From positions 62,001 to 126,000 of the forward strand of contig NZ_WBVQ01000001.1 in NCBI RefSeq assembly GCF_008933165.1: DNA of 64,000 nt, read 5' to 3'. Each line of letters starts with the position of its first letter. Position 1 is the first letter of the stretch. Shown here one piece after another: positions 16,817-25,118 of this stretch. This DNA comes from Phaeocystidibacter marisrubri. GTDB taxonomy: Bacteria > Bacteroidota > Bacteroidia > Flavobacteriales > Schleiferiaceae. The notes beneath the pieces were generated by a model. It did no database searches. It saw only the letters and a program-made list of their open reading frames with translations, and was not told the DNA's origin. The translations under genes were made by a program, and so were the position numbers.

Positions 16817-17340
16817 TTTAGAAAGGGGATGTTGAGGTTTCCGTTCATCATTCCGAGCATCATAGCACGGGTGATGTTGGAGCGCAAGTTGTCTCCGCGA
16901 ATTTCTGTGAGTTCAATGGTTTCTGCATCGCTCTGGCGGACAATGAGTATGAGTTTGAGCTTGTTGTCAATGCTTTTTCCCAATACTCGGACAGAGCCTT
17001 CGCCCTCATAAAGTGGAGGGAGAATAGTTTCATATCCTTCTAGTGCATCCACTCGTTCTTGCAGTGCAATGGCTGAAATGCAAACGGCCGTGTCTCGAAT
17101 ACCTCGAACTGGAGAGAATTGCTTTACATCATAAATTCCATAGGCTATGGAAGCTGCTGTTCCGGAGGAGTCCATGGATGTGAATGCGCTTACGATACTT
17201 GGACTGTAGTAGCTGAAAGCGTTGCTCGGCATGCCTTCTTCATGCAATTCCTCTACAAGCCCATCAGGATAGGAAGGGCCACATGCTGTAAAAAGAAAGA
17301 GGAATGGAAGGAGCCGAATGATTCTCGAAGGGGAAATCAT
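16813..17340 (-). CDS. Putative lipoprotein, DUF4252-like
   Basis: The protein has 175 residues with signal peptide and lipobox (LFLFTACGPS). The C-terminal half (GSVRVLGKSIDNKLKLILIV, then IELTEIRGDNLRSNITR) resembles the strand-strand-helix ending of DUF4252 lipoproteins, but this is a visual match only. It is the first gene of the operon with the ABC exporter (four-base overlap), which suggests that it is co-expressed with, and may assist, that transporter. Confidence 0.65.
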   Translation of the reverse strand: MISPSRIIRLLPFLFLFTACGPSYPDGLVEELHEEGMPSNAFSYYSPSIVSAFTSMDSSGTAASIAYGIYDVKQFSPVRGIRDTAVCISAIALQERVDALEGYETILPPLYEGEGSVRVLGKSIDNKLKLILIVRQSDAETIELTEIRGDNLRSNITRAMMLGMMNGNLNIPFLK

Positions 17341-17418
17341 ATGCGGTGTAGTTTTCCGAATTAGAGTCAGGTAGCAAAATGTGTAACGAGTACATCATTC
17401 ATTTCTTATCTTCTCGCG

Positions 17419-17910
17419 ATGGAAATGAACAGCAAGCAAGATAAGCTTTTAAGACGTCTTCGAAACAAGTGGGTTTTCCGACTCTTTACACGGAAGATGG
17501 TTCCCGCAGCAGCAAGGGCAGGAGTCAGGTTTGTGGAAATGGACGGCGAGAAGTGCACGATTCTGGTTCCCAATTTGAAGCGAAACCGGAATCCATTCAG
17601 AAGTATGTATTTCGCGGTTCAAAGCATGGGGGCTGAAATGTCAACGGCCCTTCTTGCCATGTTTCACCTAGAGGCTCACCATGCTTCTATCGCGTGGATT
17701 GTGATTGATTTCAAGGCCGACTTCCCCACCAAAGCGATTTCTGATGTTACTTTCACTTGCGTGGATGGGGAAAAGGTTCGAGAGGCCATCCAACGCGCAG
17801 CTGAAGGGGAAGAGGCACAAGTGGTTGAATTGAAAACCGTGGGGACCACTTCTGATGGTACAGTGGTTTCCAATTTTCAGTTTCGTTGGTCTTTTAAGAA
17901 ACGAGGTTGA
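17419..17910 (+). CDS. DUF4442 hot-dog-fold protein (thioesterase-like)
   Basis: The protein has 163 residues and no signal peptide. The segment VPNLKRNRNPFRSMYFAVQS followed by a central helix (GAEMSTALLAMF) and a beta-rich C-terminal half matches the DUF4442 group of hot-dog-fold proteins related to acyl-CoA thioesterases. No substrate can be assigned. It is a single gene, divergent from the lipoprotein-ABC operon and convergent with the next gene. Confidence 0.8.
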   Translation: MEMNSKQDKLLRRLRNKWVFRLFTRKMVPAAARAGVRFVEMDGEKCTILVPNLKRNRNPFRSMYFAVQSMGAEMSTALLAMFHLEAHHASIAWIVIDFKADFPTKAISDVTFTCVDGEKVREAIQRAAEGEEAQVVELKTVGTTSDGTVVSNFQFRWSFKKRG

Positions 17911-17922
17911 TTTCTGTGCCGC

Positions 17923-18363
17923 TTATTCGGATTTGGAATAGTGCAAGAAGAGGTCTCCTTCTACCACCTCATTCGATATAGTGTTTCGATAAGGTTGCAC
18001 TGCGATCATTTCAGAATCAGTGAGTTCCGAAACGATGTACACAGTAGTGTCCATGTTGAGAATAACGGAGAGTTGATTTCCATCGAACACATAGTTTCCG
18101 TCTGCCGTGTAGCTTCTGCGGGCATTCGTTACCGCCAACGTTCGGTCTTCATTTAAGATCAACACAGAGTTTTGGTGTAGGTTCTTGCTATCAATCACCT
18201 GTTGACGGTGATTACCATTAGAAGATTCAACAAAGTCTACCGACGTTCCAACCCAAGTGCCAACAATAGAAACAGAGTTCTCCGAAGCTTCCGAAGATTC
18301 ATTGGACGTGCAGCTTGCCAATACGCTGGCCAGTACTACAGCTGAAAGGAGGATGCGCTTCAT
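17923..18363 (-). CDS. Small lipoprotein, lipocalin-like
   Basis: The protein has 146 residues with a signal peptide and lipobox (LASVLASCTS). After a Ser/Glu-rich linker, IVGTWVGTSVDFVE and alternating strands (LILNEDRTLAVTN, GNYVFDGNQLSVIL, VYIVSELTDSEMIAV) follow the pattern of short lipocalin-like Bacteroidota lipoproteins. Its function is unknown. Confidence 0.7.
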   Translation of the reverse strand: MKRILLSAVVLASVLASCTSNESSEASENSVSIVGTWVGTSVDFVESSNGNHRQQVIDSKNLHQNSVLILNEDRTLAVTNARRSYTADGNYVFDGNQLSVILNMDTTVYIVSELTDSEMIAVQPYRNTISNEVVEGDLFLHYSKSE

Positions 18364-18485
18364 TCTGAATGTCTTTAGCAGAATTTCTGTTGATGATACA
18401 ACGAAGATACTACAGGAAACGCTTCAGTAGAGTTCACCCCGCACTATTCCAATCGACTTTTACAGCGTAAAGAAATTCGAAGACC

Positions 18486-19532
18486 TTAGGCTTCGAGTTC
18501 GGTCTTATTTGCAAGTTGACCACAAGCTGCATCGATGTCTTGACCTCTACTCTGACGAACTTTTGCAATCACGTCTACTGCAGCGAGTGCCTTTAGGTAA
18601 GCATCAACACGATCTTGGGGAGCTTGGTTGTAATCGCCGTTGTCAATAGGGTTGTATTGGATGATATTCACCTTACAAGGAACTTTCTTCACAAAGTTCA
18701 CCAAGGCGGCAATTTCCTCATCACTGTCATTTACACCGGTCCAAACCACAAATTCAAAAGTCACCTTTCTGCCTGTCACTTTATACCAATGTTGAAGCGA
18801 GGCTAGCAAATCGTCCAAGTGATTTTTGGAAGCCAAGGGCATGATGCGCTCCCGGGTGGATTGAACTGCTGAATGAAGGGAAACAGCTAGATTGAAACGA
18901 ACTCCATCATCGGCTAATCGCTCAATCAGCTTTGGTATACCTACGGTGCTGAGAGTAATACGTCGAGCTGCCATTCCAAGGCCCTCTGGTGAGGTGACTT
19001 TATCCAAGGCTTCCAATACATTTTTGTAATTCAGGAGGGGTTCCCCCATTCCCATCATTACAATATTGGTAAGTGGTCGATTAAAGTATTCTTCCCCTTG
19101 TTTCTTGATGGCCACCACTTGATCGTAAATCTCATCTGGATTCAAGTTGCGCATTCGCTTTAAACCTGCCGTGGCACAGAAATCACAGTCTAAACTGCAT
19201 CCAACTTGAGAGGAAACGCACGCGGTGATTCGCTTTTCGGTTGGGATGAGAACACTCTCTACCACCAAACCATCATGTAGTTTAACGGCATTCTTGATCG
19301 TGCCGTCGGTAGATCGTTGCATTTGATCCACCTCTACATTGTTAATCACAAAGTTTTCATCCAGCACTTCGCGGAGGGCTTTCGACAAGTTCGACATTTC
19401 GTCAAAACTCACGTGCGACTTATTCCAAAGCCAGTCGTAGACCTGATTGGCTCGGAATGCAGGGTGGCCATTATCGGTGAACCATTGCTTGAGTTCTTCT
19501 CGTGAAAGTGCGCGGATATCTTGCTTGCTCAT
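18486..19532 (-). CDS. rlmN: Dual-specificity rRNA/tRNA adenine-C2 methyltransferase RlmN
   Basis: A radical-SAM enzyme that methylates C2 of A2503 in 23S rRNA and A37 in some tRNAs. It has 348 residues, the family length. The cluster-binding CxxxCxxC is seen as CSLDCDFC, followed by ATAGLKRMRN and the GMGEPLLNY motif. The mechanistic C-terminal cysteine is present (DIDAACGQLANK). It has its own promoter immediately upstream. Confidence 0.96.
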   Translation of the reverse strand: MSKQDIRALSREELKQWFTDNGHPAFRANQVYDWLWNKSHVSFDEMSNLSKALREVLDENFVINNVEVDQMQRSTDGTIKNAVKLHDGLVVESVLIPTEKRITACVSSQVGCSLDCDFCATAGLKRMRNLNPDEIYDQVVAIKKQGEEYFNRPLTNIVMMGMGEPLLNYKNVLEALDKVTSPEGLGMAARRITLSTVGIPKLIERLADDGVRFNLAVSLHSAVQSTRERIMPLASKNHLDDLLASLQHWYKVTGRKVTFEFVVWTGVNDSDEEIAALVNFVKKVPCKVNIIQYNPIDNGDYNQAPQDRVDAYLKALAAVDVIAKVRQSRGQDIDAACGQLANKTELEA

Positions 19533-19537
19533 CGCGA

Positions 19538-19545
19538 CAAAGGTA
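19538..19545 (-). promoter_or_regulatory. -7 element of rlmN, almost abutting the start codon
   Basis: On the minus strand TACCTTTG matches TAnnTTTG exactly and ends five bases before the ATG at 19532. A start site 5-8 nt downstream of the element would place the 5' end at or next to the initiation codon. Confidence 0.5.
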
Positions 19546-19566
19546 CAAAGCCCTTTTGCAATCGGT

Positions 19567-20019
19567 TCACTTTGTTGATGTCAAAACTCTCCATGAGTCG
19601 CATGCCATACCACACTTTGCGAAATCATACATGTACAGCGAATCTCCAAATAGTTTGATGTCTGTGTACTGAAGAGTGCTGCCGCCTCCGCTAGCCGTGA
19701 AAATGGTGCTGTCTGAATGAAGCGTGAACTCTTTTGACCAGTTCTCGCTTGGGTCGAGTTTGAGTTCAAGCTCTAGAAGCATGCAACTGTCGCACTCTCC
19801 TTTAGATACATGTATCACTCCTTCGTCATATGTGGTTTGACTGAAGGTTGTCCAACCGGTCGTTGAATCGACCCATTGCGGGTAGGTGATGTGATAATAG
19901 TAGTCACCGGTATAACTTCCAGTGAAGTTGTCACGATAATCCTCTGTTACGTCTTCTGTTTTCCGACAAGCGACGAGAATGGTGACTAAGGCTAAGAAGC
20001 TGAAGAATGCGCTTTTCAT
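19567..20019 (-). CDS. Small lipoprotein of unknown function
   Basis: From ATG 20019 the product has 150 residues and begins with a normal lipoprotein signal (MKSAFFSFLALVTILVACRK). The longer frame from 20124 would add 35 residues without a signal and run into the divergent gene's start. The mature part is rich in Tyr, Ser and Thr and contains two CxxC-like pairs (ECDSCMLLE and KCGMACDSW) that could form disulfides. No family is recognised. It diverges from the T9SS-sorted gene at 20125. Confidence 0.7.
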   Translation of the reverse strand: MKSAFFSFLALVTILVACRKTEDVTEDYRDNFTGSYTGDYYYHITYPQWVDSTTGWTTFSQTTYDEGVIHVSKGECDSCMLLELELKLDPSENWSKEFTLHSDSTIFTASGGGSTLQYTDIKLFGDSLYMYDFAKCGMACDSWRVLTSTK

Positions 20020-20124
20020 GAGAGAGGATTTATGCTTGTTAACGTGGAATGAAAGTAACAAATTTCTGTGTAATCTGTAAGGAGGAGGGTAGTAGAACGA
20101 CTGAAGGGAATAAGCCAAAAACAT

Positions 20125-21069
20125 ATGAAAGCAATCTTACTTACCCTCGCATCGTTCTTCACTTTACACGCTACCGCTCAAGTCCCTAAGGCCATCGTGG
20201 TAGAACATTTTACAAATTCGAGGTGCAGCATTTGCGCCAGTAGAAATCCAGGGCTTTACACCAACCTAGACGCCAACCCTGAGGTGATGCATATCGCATA
20301 TCACCCGAGTTCTCCGTATTCGAATTGCATCTTTAGTCAACACAACCCATCTGAGAACGACCTTCGTACTAATTTTTACGGTGTTTATGGGGCGACTCCA
20401 CGAATTGTGATTAATGGAGATGTTACCAACAAGAGCTTTACGAGTTCAGACTTGTTTGATCCCTATAAGAATGCCATGTCTGAATTTGATGTTCGATTGA
20501 CTCATCGACTCACTGTGGATAGCGTGCATATTCGATTGGTGGTGAAAGTTGTCGCTCAAGGAAGTTCTCAATTTCAACTGACCGTTGGAGTGGCAGAAGA
20601 CACGGTTTATTACAATGCACCGAACGGCGAAGGAACTCATTACGATGTTTTTAGAGAGTTTGCCGTTCACGATCAGATGTATGCAGCGGCAACAGTGGGA
20701 GATTCTACGGTTTATGAGTGGAGTTTAGCCCGAAGAAATGCATGGAACGGAAATGCACTCTATGCTTACGCCCTTCTTCAGGATAGTTCAACAGATGACC
20801 TTCTGCAAGCGGGCAGATCTGCAAAAGTTGCCAACAGCATAGGAATGGGAGAGATGCGGGCAGAGGATTTTCGCATATATCCAAATCCAGCCTCCACGGT
20901 AGTGAAGTTTGAAAAGTTTGTCCATTTCTCGCTGTTCGACATGACGGGTAGAGAGGTGCGAGAAGGTTTTGCAGATGGAATGGAGGTTCGCCAACTGCCA
21001 AGTGGTGTTTATATACTTCGGCTCAATGTAGAAGGTGAGAGCATTGTTCGTCGGCTTATTGTTGAATAG
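20125..21069 (+). CDS. Omp28-like thioredoxin-fold protein with T9SS sorting domain
   Basis: The protein has 314 residues. The signal peptide (MKAILLTLASFFTLHATAQ) is followed by VVEHFTNSRCSICASRNPG, the start of the Omp28-related thioredoxin-like fold with a CSIC pair at the redox-motif position, and later ATPRIVINGDV, equivalent to the cis-Pro segment. A beta-sandwich region follows, and then a type-A sorting domain (FRIYPNPASTVVKFEKF to SGVYILRLN). It is therefore predicted to be exported by T9SS and to reside on the cell surface. Its partner protein is unknown. A strong terminator follows the gene. Confidence 0.82.
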   Translation: MKAILLTLASFFTLHATAQVPKAIVVEHFTNSRCSICASRNPGLYTNLDANPEVMHIAYHPSSPYSNCIFSQHNPSENDLRTNFYGVYGATPRIVINGDVTNKSFTSSDLFDPYKNAMSEFDVRLTHRLTVDSVHIRLVVKVVAQGSSQFQLTVGVAEDTVYYNAPNGEGTHYDVFREFAVHDQMYAAATVGDSTVYEWSLARRNAWNGNALYAYALLQDSSTDDLLQAGRSAKVANSIGMGEMRAEDFRIYPNPASTVVKFEKFVHFSLFDMTGREVREGFADGMEVRQLPSGVYILRLNVEGESIVRRLIVE

Positions 21070-21080
21070 AGCACAAAAAG

Positions 21081-21108
21081 AAACCCCCGACGTTTGCCGG
21101 GGGTTTTT
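21081..21108. terminator. Bidirectional terminator between convergent genes
   Basis: CCCCCG (21084-21089) pairs with CGGGGG (21098-21103), flanked by A-rich and T-rich tracts on either side, so it can serve both the plus-strand gene and queA. Confidence 0.85.
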
Positions 21109-21128
21109 ATGTGTGGACTTGTGATGAA

Positions 21129-22178
21129 TTAGATCACCAAAAGCGCGTCGCCATAGCACAAGAACTTGTACCCTTCTTTAATGGCCTCGTTGTAGGCATG
21201 CATGGTCAATTCGTGACCTGCAAACGCAGAAGTCATCATGAGCAAAGTGCTCTGAGGTGGGTGGAAGTTGGTGATCAAGCAGTTCGATACTTGGAAGTCA
21301 TAAGGAGGGAAGATGAAACGGTTGGTCCAACCTTCGTATTCCTTCAATTTGCCTTCAGTTGTAACGCTTGATTCCATGGCGCGCATCACTGTAGTACCTA
21401 CAGCACAGATGCGTTTCTTGGCGTCAATCGCCTTGTTTACTTTTTCAACCGTGTGATCGTAAATCCAGAATTGCTCGCTGTCCATTTTGTGCTTGCTGAG
21501 GTCTTCTACCTCAACAGGACGGAAAGTTCCAAGACCAACGTGAAGTGTGAGTTCAGGGAATTCAATGCCCTTAATCTCCAAACGCTTCATCAATTGCTTA
21601 GAGAAGTGAAGTCCGGCTACAGGAGCAGAAACAGCGCCTTCTACACTTGCATAGATGGTTTGGAAGCGATCGGCATCCTCTGGTTTAGGCTCGCGATCAA
21701 TATATTTTGGAAGAGGAGTTTCACCTAGTTCCGTTAGCTTGTTGCGGAATTCTTCATAACTGCCATCGTAGAGGAAGCGCAGCGTTCTACCGCGGCTGGT
21801 TGTGTTGTCAATTACTTCAGCAACCAAGCTGTCATCTTCACCAAAGTAAAGCTTATTGCCAATACGGATCTTACGTGCAGGGTCAACCAACACATCCCAA
21901 AGACGACTTTCAGAATTCAATTCACGAAGAAGGAAAACTTCAATGCGTGCTCCTGTTTTTTCTTTGTTACCCCAGAGTCGAGCAGGGAAAACACGGGTGT
22001 TGTTCAACACCATAGCGTCACCATCGTCAAAGTAGTCGATGATTTCGTTGAATTGCTTGTGTTCGATTTTCCCAGAGTCCTTGTGAAGTACCATCAAGCG
22101 AGAATCGTCGCGATGGGTTGCTGGCTCTTGGGCGATGAGCTCCTTAGGGAGTTCATAATTGAAGTTGGATAACTTCAT
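21129..22178 (-). CDS. queA: S-adenosylmethionine:tRNA ribosyltransferase-isomerase
   Basis: Transfers and isomerises ribose from SAM to preQ1 in tRNA to form epoxyqueuosine. About 350 residues, standard length. Family landmarks include [14 protein letters not shown] at the N-terminus, [28 protein letters not shown] and [17 protein letters not shown] 22178 (MKLSNFN) matches the usual start; ATG 22184 would add two residues. It is the distal member of the minus-strand cluster truB-uppP-DUF3098-ftsX that recurs in Bacteroidota, though 131 nt separate it from truB. Confidence 0.96.
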   Translation of the reverse strand: MKLSNFNYELPKELIAQEPATHRDDSRLMVLHKDSGKIEHKQFNEIIDYFDDGDAMVLNNTRVFPARLWGNKEKTGARIEVFLLRELNSESRLWDVLVDPARKIRIGNKLYFGEDDSLVAEVIDNTTSRGRTLRFLYDGSYEEFRNKLTELGETPLPKYIDREPKPEDADRFQTIYASVEGAVSAPVAGLHFSKQLMKRLEIKGIEFPELTLHVGLGTFRPVEVEDLSKHKMDSEQFWIYDHTVEKVNKAIDAKKRICAVGTTVMRAMESSVTTEGKLKEYEGWTNRFIFPPYDFQVSNCLITNFHPPQSTLLMMTSAFAGHELTMHAYNEAIKEGYKFLCYGDALLVI

Positions 22179-22309
22179 TTTCATAAGCTTACGGGCTTTG
22201 AAAGTGATACAAAAAGAAAGACGGCAAAGATACGAAATTCCACAACCTCAACCGAAGAGATTTGACAAAACGGTAGATGCTTGAAAGAGAGGAGAGTGTG
22301 GTTAAAAGT

Positions 22310-23032
22310 CTACTCTTCTGGGAGTGGAGGGCCTGCTGCTCGAATGGATGCGCAAATGGGTTCAACTTCGAATGCACCTTCTAAAGTGCGTTCACCAATG
22401 GCGGTTCGAATAAGTCCCGTAAGGTATCCGCCCGACTGTAGGGCTGCGCCAATATCGTTTGCCAATGAACGAATGTAGGTTCCTTTGCCACAGTGGACAT
22501 CTATCACCAATTCGTCCTTTTCAAAGCGAACCACTTCGATGGAATGGATGGTAACGGGGCGAGCGGAGATTTCCACCTCCTGACCTTTTCGAGCCATCTC
22601 ATACAAGCGTTTCCCGTCTTTTTTCAGAGCTGAAAACACCGGAGGAACCTGCATGATATCACCTGTAAACTGAGGGAGAATCGCCTCAATCGCTTCCCGA
22701 GTTATGTGTTCGATTGGGAACTGCTTGTCTTCTTCGGTTTCGGTGTCGTAGCTGGGAGTAGTGGCTCCAAGTTTAATCGTAGCAGTGTATCGCTTGCTGG
22801 ATCCCATTAACTCGGGAATGGTCTTGGTAGCTCTGCCAATACATACAATTAATAACCCCGTGGCTTTGGGGTCCAAAGTACCCGCATGACCCACTTTGAA
22901 TTTCTTCATCTTGTGGGTCTTCCGAATGGCAAATTTGATCTTGTTTACAACGTCAAAAGAAGTCCAGTCTAGCGGTTTATTCACCGCCAGTACTTTCCCT
23001 TCTCTTAGGGCGTCAATCGACCAATCTTCCAT
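22310..23032 (-). CDS. truB: tRNA pseudouridine-55 synthase
   Basis: Converts U55 of tRNA to pseudouridine. It has 240 residues. The catalytic Asp is in HAGTLDPKATGLLIV; KPLDWTSFDVVNKI and GKGTYIRSLANDIG are the other conserved blocks. The protein is short because it lacks a C-terminal PUA domain, which is usual in this phylum. Its start overlaps the uppP stop by one base, so the two are co-translated. Confidence 0.96.
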   Translation of the reverse strand: MEDWSIDALREGKVLAVNKPLDWTSFDVVNKIKFAIRKTHKMKKFKVGHAGTLDPKATGLLIVCIGRATKTIPELMGSSKRYTATIKLGATTPSYDTETEEDKQFPIEHITREAIEAILPQFTGDIMQVPPVFSALKKDGKRLYEMARKGQEVEISARPVTIHSIEVVRFEKDELVIDVHCGKGTYIRSLANDIGAALQSGGYLTGLIRTAIGERTLEGAFEVEPICASIRAAGPPLPEE

Positions 23033-23838
23033 TACATGGCGTTATAGAACGTAGATCCAACGGCAATTAGACCAACGATAAAGCAATAGATAGCGAAAGA
23101 AGTCAGCTTTGCTTTTTTCACTAAGCGGATCATCAACCTACAAGCGAAGAGGCCTACTACAAAAGCAGCAATAAATCCTGCTAGAAGAGGTGCGGTTTGA
23201 GGTTGAGTAGCAACTTCACCACTGAAGATATCCTTCAAATCGAGTATCATCTTTCCTAGGATCAATGGAATCACCATTAGGAAAGAGAAACGAGCGGCTT
23301 TATCTCTATCAATTCCCAATAGGACAGAAGTTGAGATGGTTGCGCCTGATCTAGAAATACCTGGAAGGATGGCAATAGCCTGTGAAACGCCAATAACGGC
23401 TGCTTCAAAAGCACTCACTTTTTTATGCGTCTTTTTGGCACGATCGGCCAAGACCAGCAGCAAGCTCGTTACGATGAGCATGGCTCCAACCAGCGTGAGC
23501 TGCTTACTGAACAGACTTTCAATTTGATCTTCTAAAAGGATTCCAACCAGAGCAGCTGGAATCATAGAGATAACAATAAATGAAGCGAATTTGGTTTCGT
23601 CGTTCCACTTGAACTTTAGAAGTCCTTTGAAGATGTCGACGATGTCTTTGCGATAAATAACCACGGTAGCCAATGCGGTAGCCGCATGGAGTACAACCGT
23701 CATAAACATGCTTTCTTCTGGGACCGTCTTGCCATTAAAAAGCACCTTTACAATTTCAAGGTGACCACTAGAGCTAACGGGGAGAAATTCGGTGAGTCCT
23801 TGTACAATACCAAGAACAATCGCTTCAATCAGATTCAT
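23032..23838 (-). CDS. uppP: Undecaprenyl-diphosphate phosphatase
   Basis: An integral membrane enzyme that recycles the cell-wall lipid carrier by dephosphorylating undecaprenyl diphosphate. It has 268 residues and eight hydrophobic segments. Both signatures are present: GLTEFLPVSSSGHLEIV and the LPGISRSGATIST phosphatase motif with its Arg. It overlaps the DUF3098 gene upstream by four bases and touches truB downstream. Confidence 0.96.
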   Translation of the reverse strand: MNLIEAIVLGIVQGLTEFLPVSSSGHLEIVKVLFNGKTVPEESMFMTVVLHAATALATVVIYRKDIVDIFKGLLKFKWNDETKFASFIVISMIPAALVGILLEDQIESLFSKQLTLVGAMLIVTSLLLVLADRAKKTHKKVSAFEAAVIGVSQAIAILPGISRSGATISTSVLLGIDRDKAARFSFLMVIPLILGKMILDLKDIFSGEVATQPQTAPLLAGFIAAFVVGLFACRLMIRLVKKAKLTSFAIYCFIVGLIAVGSTFYNAM

Positions 23839-24086
23839 TCAAGTTCTCCTTGAGACGTATTTGACTTCGACCTCCACATGATGGCAACGATTTCAACGGC
23901 AAAGCCCAATACTAAAAGAGAAGGAGCTAGTTTGATTCGCGTGCTATTGAAAATTTCTGGGTTGAATACGTTGGGATCTTCTGATCCACCACCCATCATC
24001 AGTAGGTATCCAATTCCGATAAGTAATAGGCCCGCTACCATGAGGATGTAGTTCACCTTACTGAATAAGTACTTTTCTGTTTTCAT
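23835..24086 (-). CDS. DUF3098 small membrane protein
   Basis: From ATG 24086 it has 83 residues with two transmembrane helices (YILMVAGLLLIGIGYLLMMG and IKLAPSLLVLGFAVEIVAIM) joined by a short loop with DPNVFNPEIFNSTRI, the DUF3098 signature. A longer frame from 24230 overlaps ftsX and is not credible. Its place between ftsX and uppP is the conserved Bacteroidota order and suggests an envelope or division role. Confidence 0.88.
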   Translation of the reverse strand: MKTEKYLFSKVNYILMVAGLLLIGIGYLLMMGGGSEDPNVFNPEIFNSTRIKLAPSLLVLGFAVEIVAIMWRSKSNTSQGELE

Positions 24087-24088
24087 AA

Positions 24089-24967
24089 TCAGCGATATAA
24101 GTCGTCTGTTTTCAAATTGAGATAGCGCTTCACGGCAAAGAAGGTACAGCTCCAAGCTAAGAAAGCTCCAAAGAGTATCATTCCGCCAACAGTGATGGCC
24201 ATCATTTTCGGAGTGGCTTCCATTCCCCAAGTAGAGAAATTCGACTTTCCGAATTCGAGAATTAACATGAGCAATGCAGATGCAATGAGCCCTCCAATGA
24301 GTCCGAGTTTGACACTTTGTGCCATGAAAGGACGTTGGATAAATGGCTTCGTTGCACCTACCAACTGCATGGTTTTGATGGTGAATCGCTTCGAGTAAAT
24401 CGAGAGACGAATGCTCGAGTTAATCATGGCGATGGAGATAAAAATCAAGAGAATGGCACCGCCCAACAAGTAAGAGCCGATGCGTTTGATATTGTCGTTG
24501 ACGAGATTCAGCAAGTTCGGATCGTACGAAACATCACTTACCAATCCACTTTCGCGCAATTCTGCTTCAAAAGCTTCTACATCTCCCGAACTGACGAATT
24601 CTGAAGTCATGTGAACTTCAATGACGTCACTCAGTGGGTTGTATCCCAAGTATTCAACAAATTCCTCTCCCAATTCCGCTTCCAATTCTTCAGCGGCTTG
24701 GTCTTTCGTGATGAAATCAGTTCCCACAACTTTGTCCGATAGTTCAAGCTCTTTCTGGAACTGGCGAACATCTCCTTCTGATGAGGTGTTCTTTAAGAGA
24801 ACGGTAAAAGTGAAGTTCTCGCGAATTTGACGCGCCATGTCTTCAGCTTGCAATAACATCGTTGCAAAAGTGCCGAGCATGAAGAGCACCAAAGCGATAC
24901 TCACTACTACGGAGATATACGACGTACGGAGACGGCGTTTGTAAAATTTATCTTCTGAGTTTGCCAT
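24089..24967 (-). CDS. ftsX: Cell division protein FtsX
   Basis: Membrane subunit of the FtsEX complex, which regulates peptidoglycan hydrolases at the septum. It has 292 residues. There is one N-terminal helix, an extracytoplasmic domain of ~130 residues (VLLKNTSSEGDVRQF, FVEYLGYNPL), and then three helices with the FtsX core (TIKTMQLVGATKPFIQRPF). No ftsE lies next to it in this window. It is the first gene of the ftsX-DUF3098-uppP-truB unit and diverges from mrp. Confidence 0.93.
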   Translation of the reverse strand: MANSEDKFYKRRLRTSYISVVVSIALVLFMLGTFATMLLQAEDMARQIRENFTFTVLLKNTSSEGDVRQFQKELELSDKVVGTDFITKDQAAEELEAELGEEFVEYLGYNPLSDVIEVHMTSEFVSSGDVEAFEAELRESGLVSDVSYDPNLLNLVNDNIKRIGSYLLGGAILLIFISIAMINSSIRLSIYSKRFTIKTMQLVGATKPFIQRPFMAQSVKLGLIGGLIASALLMLILEFGKSNFSTWGMEATPKMMAITVGGMILFGAFLAWSCTFFAVKRYLNLKTDDLYR

Positions 24968-25086
24968 AGACAGGGGCTAAGGTAAGGAAAGAGATACGTT
25001 TGCTTACACCAACGAAACGTTAAGATGCAAAACTTATGAGACATTGGTTACATCTATATTGTGACATGTGATGTTCATTTGCTTTG

Positions 25087-25094
25087 TACCTTTG
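25087..25094 (+). promoter_or_regulatory. -7 element upstream of mrp
   Basis: TACCTTTG is an exact TAnnTTTG match, 24 nt before ATG 25119. It lies inside the longer frame that begins at 25068, which therefore is not the real start. Confidence 0.5.
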
Positions 25095-25118
25095 TTGACC
25101 AATCGACGAATCGATAGA

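Noticed and set aside
24087-24230. 48-residue N-terminal extension of the DUF3098 protein
   Set aside because: It lies antiparallel in frame terms to the ftsX coding end, has no membrane signal, and ATG 24086 matches the family start.
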